From DATLZB01 sp035574175 (GTDB lineage Bacteria; Pseudomonadota; Alphaproteobacteria; Rhizobiales; Hyphomicrobiaceae), in the NCBI GenBank assembly GCA_035574175.1, contig DATLZB010000207.1:1-11615 (forward strand): a stretch of 11,615 bases of DNA, given 5' to 3'. The stretch's first letter is position 1, and the number at the start of each line of letters is the position of its first letter. Shown here one piece after another: positions 6,765 through 11,615 of this stretch. Below the pieces are notes generated by a model. The model did not search any database. It was given only the letters and a program-made list of their open reading frames with translations, and was not told the DNA's origin. A program made the translations under genes and the position numbers.

Positions 6765-7190
6765 ATGGACAACGATGCCGAGACGACCGGAGCGGCCCAC
6801 AAGGTCGAAAAGTCAGAGGCCGAGTGGCGGCGGGAGCTGTCGCCCGAGGCATACTACGTGACGCGCAAGCATGGCACCGAGCGGGCCTTCTCGCATCCTT
6901 ATCACAAGGAAAAGCGGGACGGCATGTACCGGTGCGTGTGCTGCGGGGAGCCGCTGTTTGCGGCCGCCGACAAGTTTGACTCCGGTAGCGGGTGGCCGAG
7001 CTACACGCGGCCGGTCCGCGAGGGCGCGGTCAGCGAACACGATGACTCCTCGCTGTTCATGCGGCGTACCGAGGTTCGCTGCGCGCGCTGCGATGCGCAT
7101 TTGGGCCACGTTTTTCCGGACGGTCCGCCGCCGACGGGGCTTCGCTACTGCATCAACGGCGTGGCGCTCACGTTCAAGCCCAAGGAGTAG
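6765..7190 (+). CDS. msrB: Peptide-methionine (R)-S-oxide reductase MsrB, cytosolic
   Basis: It reduces methionine-R-sulfoxide in proteins back to methionine, probably with thioredoxin. The 141-residue product has no signal peptide, so it acts in the cytoplasm. The MsrB fold is shown by SEAEWRRELSPEAYYVTRKHGTE (17-39), the structural zinc site Cys57/Cys60 and Cys106/Cys109, SGSGWPSY (73-80), HLGHVFPDGPPPTGLRY and the catalytic Cys129 (RYCIN). The position that is Cys in the E. coli motif SGCGWPS is Ser75 here, so the usual resolving cysteine is missing; an extra Cys59 sits inside the first zinc pair. The start at 6765 is chosen because GGAGGA at 6755-6760 is an excellent ribosome site for it; the in-frame ATG at 6753 overlaps that site. 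It stands alone, divergent from mucR, with the S9A peptidase about 300 bases downstream. Confidence 0.95.
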   Translation: MDNDAETTGAAHKVEKSEAEWRRELSPEAYYVTRKHGTERAFSHPYHKEKRDGMYRCVCCGEPLFAAADKFDSGSGWPSYTRPVREGAVSEHDDSSLFMRRTEVRCARCDAHLGHVFPDGPPPTGLRYCINGVALTFKPKE

Positions 7191-7497
7191 GCTCGACTGT
7201 GTGTGCGATTTGAGCATACCAGGGAGTTATGCGTTCCCCGCTGAGCTCGCGGAGCAATACCGTTCGGAGCCTGCGCATGGCGTTTCTTTATCCGACCCAA
7301 GTTATTGATATTGCTGCCGTTATGAAACGGCGATAGGTCTTCAACCGGGGCACCCACGCGGGCCGGAATGGCATGGACGCAGAGTGCGGGCTCGGCCATG
7401 ATGGTTGTCATCGCCCGCTTCAGCCGCCGTACTCCAGGCGGCTGCTCAGCAGCGGATGGCAGCCTACTCCACCTCGATTTCTTTAAGAGAGCCGATC
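7191..7497 (+). other. 307-base intergenic region between msrB and the S9A peptidase gene
   Basis: I see no convincing gene here. TTGATA at 7305-7310 could be a -35 element, in a relatively AT-rich patch (7284-7330), but no good -10 follows at normal spacing. Closer to the peptidase start are GCCGCC (7423-7428) with GGCGGC (7437-7442), loop 8, and the exact palindrome GCTGC-TCA-GCAGC (7441-7453). These may fold in the leader. No terminator with a T-run follows msrB. An upstream in-frame extension of the peptidase is open from 7405 (TTG), but its residues do not look like the family. Confidence 0.4.
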
Positions 7498-9597
7498 ATG
7501 CAGCGTTACGCGCCACCCCCCCCGCGTGCCGAAAAACGTCCGGTCACCACGCGCTGGCATGGCGTGGTGCTTACCGACAATTATGCCTGGTTGCGAGCCC
7601 CCAACTGGCAGGAGGTGATGCGCAACCCTGAGGCGCTGAGCGGCGACATTCGCAGCCATCTCGAGGCCGAGAATGCCTACACGGAGGCGATGCTGGCCGA
7701 CACCAGGGCGCTGCAGGAGCAACTGTTCGCCGAGATGAAGGCGCGCATCAAGGAGGACGACAGCTCCGTTCCGCAGGCAGACGGCGCGTGGGCGTATTTC
7801 ACGAGTTTCGTCGTCGGCGGCCAGTATCCGCTCTATTGCCGTATGCCGCGCGCGGGCGGGCCGCAGTCGGTGCTGATCGATGGCAACCGGGAGGCGGCGG
7901 GCAAAACCTACTGGCAGCTCGGCAGCCTGGCTCACAGTCCGGATCATCGGCTGCTCGCCTACGGGGTCGACGACAAGGGTTCGGAGTTCTTCACGATCCG
8001 CATCCGCGATGTGGAGACCGGACGCGATCTCGACGAGGCCATCGTCGACACGCGCGGCGGCATCGTGTGGGCGGCCGACAGCCGCACTTTCTTCTACGTG
8101 AAACTCGATCGCCACCAGCGCCCGACCACGGTGTGGCGCCATGTCGTCGGCACGCCCGTGGATAGCGACGTGCTCGTCTACCAGGAGCCCGACAGCGGCT
8201 TTTATGTCGCGGTGGGCCGCACGCAGTCCGGCAAGTACATCGTGATCGACGCGCATGACCACCAAACGAGTGAGGTGCGTCTGATCGATACCGCCTCCCC
8301 CAACTCGGAGCCGATGCTGATCGCTGCGCGCCAGCACGGTCACGAGTATGCGGTGGAGCATCACGGCGACGTACTTTACATCACCACCAATCACGCCGGC
8401 GCGGAGGACTTCAAGATCTGCACCGCACCGGTCGCGGCGCCCGGCATCGAGAACTGGCAGGAGCTCGTAGGGCACAAGCCCGGCCGGCTCATTCTTGAGA
8501 CCGTGGTTTTCGACCGCCATCTGGTCCGGCTCGAGCGCGAGGATGGGCTGCCACGGATCGTGGTGCGCGAGCTCGCCGACGGCAGCGAGCACGCCATCGC
8601 GTTCGCGGAGGAGGCCTACGCACTCGGCATCAGCGCGGGGTTCGAGTTTCGCACGACGAACCTAAGGTTCACCTATTCGTCGATGACGACCCCGGCGCAG
8701 GTGTTCGACTACGAGATGGACACCCGTGCCCGCGTCCTTCGCAAGACGCAGGAAATACCGAGCGGCCACGACCCTGCCGATTACGTCACGCGCCGGCTGT
8801 ACGCGCCCGCGCGGGACGGGGAGAGCGTGCCCATCTCGCTGCTCTATCGGCGTGGCACCCCGCTCGACGGCTCCGCTCCGCTGTTCCTCTATGGCTACGG
8901 CGCCTACGGCATCGCCATTCCGGCCAGCTTCTCGACGACGCGCCTGTCGCTCGTCGACCGCGGGTTCATCTTCGCCATCGCCCATGTCCGTGGCGGCAAA
9001 GACAAGGGCTATCGCTGGTATACGGGTGGCAAGCACAAGAACAAGCGCAACACCTTTACCGATTTCATTGCGGTGGCCGAGTATCTAATAACCGAGCGCT
9101 ACACCAGCCGCGGACGGATCGTGGCCAACGGCGGCTCGGCCGGCGGCATGCTGATGGGCGCGGTGGCCAACATGGCGCCCGATCTGTTCCTCGGCATCAT
9201 CGCGGACGTGCCGTTTGTCGACGTGCTCAATACCATGCTCGACAAGGACCTGCCGCTAACCCCGCCCGAGTGGCTGGAGTGGGGCAATCCGATCGAGTCG
9301 GCAGAGGACTTCGAGATCATCTTGTCCTACTCCCCCTACGAGAACGTCACCCGCAAGGCTTACCCGGCAATCTTCGCCTACGCCGGCCTCACCGATCCCC
9401 GGGTGACCTACTGGGAGCCGGCCAAGTGGGTGGCCAAGCTGCGGGAACTCAAGACCGACGACAACCTGCTTCTGCTCAAGACCAACATGGAAGCGGGCCA
9501 CGGCGGGGCCTCGGGGCGCTTCGAGCAGCTTCGGGAGATTGCGCTCGATTATGCCTTTGCGCTCAAGGTGGCGAAATTGGCGTTCGCACCCGCTTGA
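7498..9597 (+). CDS. ptrB: S9A-family serine peptidase, oligopeptidase B-like
   Basis: A prolyl-oligopeptidase-family enzyme that cleaves short peptides, usually in the cytoplasm; there is no signal peptide. The 699-residue product has the N-terminal lead-in (HGVVLTDNYAWLRAPNWQEV), a seven-bladed propeller over about residues 70-410, and a C-terminal alpha/beta-hydrolase domain. The catalytic triad is Ser547 (GGSAGG), Asp633 (LTDPR) and His668 (GHGG), equivalent to Ser532, Asp617 and His652 of E. coli OpdB with close spacing. YWEPAKWVAKLRELKTDD is strongly OpdB-like. The enterobacterial acidic specificity residues are only partly kept: Asp460/Asp462 are Pro475/Ser477 and Glu576/Glu578 are Glu591/Leu593. 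Specificity for Arg/Lys is therefore uncertain. The ATG at 7498 gives the normal family length; AAGAGAG lies 6 bases upstream. Earlier in-frame starts at 7405 and 7456 lack a ribosome site. The ptrB name applies to the family only. Confidence 0.9.
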   Translation: MQRYAPPPPRAEKRPVTTRWHGVVLTDNYAWLRAPNWQEVMRNPEALSGDIRSHLEAENAYTEAMLADTRALQEQLFAEMKARIKEDDSSVPQADGAWAYFTSFVVGGQYPLYCRMPRAGGPQSVLIDGNREAAGKTYWQLGSLAHSPDHRLLAYGVDDKGSEFFTIRIRDVETGRDLDEAIVDTRGGIVWAADSRTFFYVKLDRHQRPTTVWRHVVGTPVDSDVLVYQEPDSGFYVAVGRTQSGKYIVIDAHDHQTSEVRLIDTASPNSEPMLIAARQHGHEYAVEHHGDVLYITTNHAGAEDFKICTAPVAAPGIENWQELVGHKPGRLILETVVFDRHLVRLEREDGLPRIVVRELADGSEHAIAFAEEAYALGISAGFEFRTTNLRFTYSSMTTPAQVFDYEMDTRARVLRKTQEIPSGHDPADYVTRRLYAPARDGESVPISLLYRRGTPLDGSAPLFLYGYGAYGIAIPASFSTTRLSLVDRGFIFAIAHVRGGKDKGYRWYTGGKHKNKRNTFTDFIAVAEYLITERYTSRGRIVANGGSAGGMLMGAVANMAPDLFLGIIADVPFVDVLNTMLDKDLPLTPPEWLEWGNPIESAEDFEIILSYSPYENVTRKAYPAIFAYAGLTDPRVTYWEPAKWVAKLRELKTDDNLLLLKTNMEAGHGGASGRFEQLREIALDYAFALKVAKLAFAPA

Positions 9598-9665
9598 AGG
9601 GCGGCCTGCGTTGAGAAAGGGAGCCGGGAGAGACCCCGAACGTGCGGCGGTGACCGCGATCGGTG

Positions 9666-9680
9666 GGCGCGGCCAGCGCC
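9666..9680 (+). terminator. Weak hairpin between ptrB and aat
   Basis: GGCGC-GGCCA-GCGCC forms a 5-bp stem, followed by TCGCCTTT with only a short T-run. It lies in the 144-base gap between the peptidase and aat. It could be a weak terminator; chance occurrence in GC-rich DNA is just as likely. The AT-richer stretch that follows (9694-9741) is the best place for an aat promoter, but I cannot fix -35 and -10 boxes. Confidence 0.2.
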
Positions 9681-9741
9681 TCGCCTTTGCCCGCAAGTTG
9701 CCTTAAAATGTGAATGTCCGTTTGCTGATCTTATCGACTTC

Positions 9742-10428
9742 ATGGCTTCACGCGACAACCCGCTGCTCGAGATCACGCCGCAGGTTCTGCTTCGCGCTTA
9801 TGCGTGCGGCATCTTTCCGATGGCGGAAAGCGCGGACGATCCGCAGCTCTACTGGATCGAGCCGCAGGCGCGCGGAGTCCTGCCGCTCGACGGCGTGGTC
9901 GTGCCGAGGCGCCTGAAAAGGACGATTCGGCAGGCGGCCTACGAGGTCCGCATCGACAGCGACTTTGAGGGTGTCATCGAGGGCTGCGCTGCCTCCCGGC
10001 CGGGCCGGCGTTCAACCTGGATCAATGCGCAGATCCGCAATCTCTATCGGGAGCTGCACCGGCAAGGGCACTGCCACACCGTGGAGGTCTGGCGCGATGG
10101 CCGGCTCGCCGGCGGCCTCTACGGCGTGGCGCTGGGCGGCGCATTCTTCGGCGAGAGCATGTTCTCCAACGTCCGGGACGCCTCGAAGGTGGCCCTCGTG
10201 TACCTGGCAGCACGACTGATCTACGGCGGCTTCTCGCTGCTCGACACGCAGTTCGTGACCGATCACCTACGTCAGTTCGGGACGATCGAGGTCGACAAGG
10301 CGGAGTTCCATGCCCGACTTGACGCCGCGATGGAGGCGGAGGCCGATTTCAAGCGGCTGCCGGTCAACACCTCCGCCCGGCAGGTGCTCGAGATCATCGA
10401 GCGGGCGAGGACACACGGCGCGGGTTAG
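9742..10428 (+). CDS. aat: Leucyl/phenylalanyl-tRNA--protein transferase
   Basis: It transfers Leu or Phe from the aminoacyl-tRNA onto proteins with N-terminal Arg or Lys, creating a primary destabilising residue recognised by ClpS for ClpAP degradation (bacterial N-end rule). It is cytoplasmic. The 228-residue product has the family lead LLRAYACGIFPMAES (16-30) with YWIEPQARGVLPLD. The GNAT-like core has VIEGCA and TWIN, HTVEVWRDGRLAGGLYGVALGG, Glu138 in GESMFS, and Asp168 in LLDTQFVTDHL. These correspond to the catalytic Glu and Asp region of E. coli Aat. The ATG at 9742 matches the family start, although no clear ribosome site precedes it. The TAG stop overlaps the stop of convergent msrA. 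Its placement beside oxidative-repair and peptidase genes fits general protein quality control; a direct functional link is inference only. Confidence 0.96.
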   Translation: MASRDNPLLEITPQVLLRAYACGIFPMAESADDPQLYWIEPQARGVLPLDGVVVPRRLKRTIRQAAYEVRIDSDFEGVIEGCAASRPGRRSTWINAQIRNLYRELHRQGHCHTVEVWRDGRLAGGLYGVALGGAFFGESMFSNVRDASKVALVYLAARLIYGGFSLLDTQFVTDHLRQFGTIEVDKAEFHARLDAAMEAEADFKRLPVNTSARQVLEIIERARTHGAG

Positions 10429-11051
10429 TTCGTCGGCGCCTTGCCCCACAGTTGTTCGAGCCTGGCGTCCCGGCCGCAACCGGTGCGGTAGCGGTAATAG
10501 TGACCGGGATTCTTCTTGTAAAAGTCCTGGTGATAGTCCTCTGCCGGCGTGAAATCGGTAGCGGCCTTGATCTCCACCACGATCGGCTGCTTGAAACGCT
10601 TGGAGTCGGTTAGCGCCTGTTTGCTCGCCTCCGCGAGCTTCTTCTGCTCTTCCGTGTGGGTGAAGATCACGGGGCGGTACTGGCTGCCCTTGTCGCAGAA
10701 CTGGCCGCTCGCATCGAGTGGGTCGACGTTCCTCCAATAGACCTCGAGCAGCTTTTCGTAACTCACCTTGGCCGGGTCGTAGGTGATCTGGACCACCTCC
10801 GCATGCCCCGTCCGGCCGGTCGAGACCTGGGCATAGGTCGGATTGCGGGTGAGCCCGCCCATGTAGCCGGAGATCGTTTGCACCACACCCTCGACCTTGT
10901 CGAAGTCGGCCTCGGTGCACCAGAAGCACCCCGAGCCGAATGTGGCGAGGGCGAGCCCCGATGGCGGACCCTGCGCCGTGGCCGGCAGAGCGATGAAGGC
11001 CAGTGCCGCGATGGCGCCGGCCGCCAACGCGCCGATGAGGGTGCGCTTCAT
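10425..11051 (-). CDS. msrA: Peptide-methionine (S)-S-oxide reductase MsrA, Sec-exported
   Basis: It reduces methionine-S-sulfoxide in proteins, here probably in the periplasm. From the ATG at 11051 the protein has 208 residues. A Sec signal peptide has Lys-Arg at 2-3, a hydrophobic stretch over about 4-23, and a likely cut after Ala-Thr-Ala26. The MsrA domain has the nucleophile Cys42 in GCFWC, GYMGG (62-66), GHAEVVQI (82-89), QFCDKGSQYRP (117-127) and a C-terminal Cys192 in a Gly-Cys-Gly tail as a possible resolving residue. The variant has Cys45 where E. coli MsrA has Gly (GCFWG), and an additional Cys119. The start is set by GAGGAGGA about 9 bases upstream; an upstream in-frame start at 11072 would put basic and Gly residues before the signal. 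It lies 25 bases after the exported msrB, so the two form an operon. Its TAA overlaps the aat stop. Confidence 0.94.
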   Translation of the reverse strand: MKRTLIGALAAGAIAALAFIALPATAQGPPSGLALATFGSGCFWCTEADFDKVEGVVQTISGYMGGLTRNPTYAQVSTGRTGHAEVVQITYDPAKVSYEKLLEVYWRNVDPLDASGQFCDKGSQYRPVIFTHTEEQKKLAEASKQALTDSKRFKQPIVVEIKAATDFTPAEDYHQDFYKKNPGHYYRYRTGCGRDARLEQLWGKAPTN

Positions 11052-11076
11052 GAATTCGCCTCCTCCTCGCACGAGC

Positions 11077-11577
11077 TTACGCCGGGGCTTTCGGCACGAA
11101 CTTGAGGGCGACGCCGTTCATGCAGTAACGCTTGCCGGTCGGCGGCGGCCCATCGTCGAACACGTGGCCCAGGTGTCCCCCGCAGCGCCGGCAGTGCACT
11201 TCGATGCGGGTCATCAGGAACAGGCTGCGATCGATGCTGGTGCCGACGGCGTTCTCAAGGGGCTGCCAGAAGCTCGGCCATCCCGTGCCGCTGTCATATT
11301 TCGTTGTGGAGGAGAACAACGGCAGGTCGCAGCCGGCGCAGTGATAGGTGCCGGGCTCGTAGAACTTGTCGAGCGGGCTTGAGAACGCGTACTCGGTGCC
11401 GTGTTCGCGCAGCACGTAGTACTGGGCCGGGGTCAGTATCTTTCGCCACTCCTCCGGCGTTCGCTCGATCTCGAATTTCTTGGCGGTCTCGCCGGCGGCG
11501 AAGGTGTGGCGGAGGCTGGCGGCCGAAGCGGCCAAGGCAGCGATGCTCGCAGCTGCGAAATGGCGGCGGCTGATCAT
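11077..11577 (-). CDS. msrB: Peptide-methionine (R)-S-oxide reductase MsrB with twin-arginine export signal
   Basis: This is a second MsrB in the window, 166 residues, reducing methionine-R-sulfoxide in exported proteins. The N-terminus Ser3-Arg4-Arg5-His6-Phe7 followed by an Ala-rich stretch to Leu22 and Thr-Phe-Ala27 is a twin-arginine (Tat) signal with a plausible cleavage site. The mature domain has TPEEWRKILTPAQYYVLREHG (40-60), zinc cysteines 80/83 and 129/132, SGTGWPSF (96-103), HLGHVFDDGPPPTGKRY and the catalytic Cys152 (RYCMN). The Cys of SGCGWPS is replaced by Thr98. The ATG at 11577 has GGAGG 10 bases upstream. Only 38 bases of upstream sequence are in the window, so the promoter is unseen. 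It forms an operon with msrA downstream. Zinc loading before export would explain the Tat route, while zinc-free MsrA uses Sec; this is inference. Confidence 0.94.
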   Translation of the reverse strand: MISRRHFAAASIAALAASAASLRHTFAAGETAKKFEIERTPEEWRKILTPAQYYVLREHGTEYAFSSPLDKFYEPGTYHCAGCDLPLFSSTTKYDSGTGWPSFWQPLENAVGTSIDRSLFLMTRIEVHCRRCGGHLGHVFDDGPPPTGKRYCMNGVALKFVPKAPA

Positions 11578-11615
11578 GGCGTTGGGTCCTCCAAAGCGAA
11601 CTCCGGCTGTCTACT

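Noticed and set aside
6753..6774. GGAGGAAAG near the msrB start resembles the conserved RNase P RNA segment GAGGAAAGTCC
   Set aside because: The following bases do not continue the match, no other RNase P helices are present, and the segment is explained as the msrB ribosome site.
7405..7497. N-terminal extension of the S9A peptidase from a TTG at 7405 or an ATG at 7456
   Set aside because: No ribosome site precedes either start, the added residues are unlike the family, and the ATG at 7498 gives the normal length.
7483..8592. A 369-codon minus-strand frame opposite the S9A peptidase
   Set aside because: It shows the same antisense GC-bias effect; the plus-strand reading has clear catalytic motifs.

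Overview
The window is about 11.6 kb of GC-rich chromosomal DNA from an alphaproteobacterium, most likely of the order Hyphomicrobiales (Rhizobiales). The clues are a MucR/Ros-type single zinc-finger regulator, a eukaryote-like homodimeric NADP-isocitrate dehydrogenase, alaS close to icd (a neighbourhood I associate with rhizobial genomes), an alphaproteobacterial-type Aat, and strong GC bias at third codon positions. I see no phage, IS, CRISPR, rRNA, tRNA or toxin/defence genes. This is mostly core and housekeeping sequence.

Left part (1-5650). icd (+) converges on a minus-strand run of alaS, a class II glutamine amidotransferase and a small membrane protein. The two sides meet at a strong hairpin (1386-1412) that probably terminates transcription from both. 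A possible fragment of a divergent gene lies at the left edge. The middle (5650-6764) holds a degenerate 83-bp inverted repeat between alaS and mucR, then mucR (-), then a 430-bp divergent regulatory region with an AT-rich patch, a 14-bp dyad and a possibly structured leader ahead of msrB.

Right part (6765-11615). A cytosolic MsrB (+) is followed by an oligopeptidase B-like S9A peptidase (+) and aat (+). aat converges on a minus-strand msrB-msrA pair whose products both carry export signals: twin-arginine for MsrB and Sec for MsrA. The stop codons of aat and msrA overlap in a shared TTAG.

Functionally, the right half is a protein-maintenance cluster. It has methionine-sulfoxide repair in two compartments, a peptidase for short peptides, and the transferase that tags proteins with Leu/Phe for N-degron (ClpS/ClpAP) proteolysis. 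The left half is central carbon metabolism (TCA) and translation (Ala-tRNA charging).

The points most worth a second look are: (i) an OpdB-like peptidase that keeps its catalytic triad but has lost most of the acidic residues that set dibasic specificity in the enterobacterial enzyme; (ii) the split-route exported MsrB/MsrA pair; (iii) the region between mucR and msrB; and (iv) the imperfect palindrome upstream of alaS. I did not find a convincing undescribed multi-gene system.
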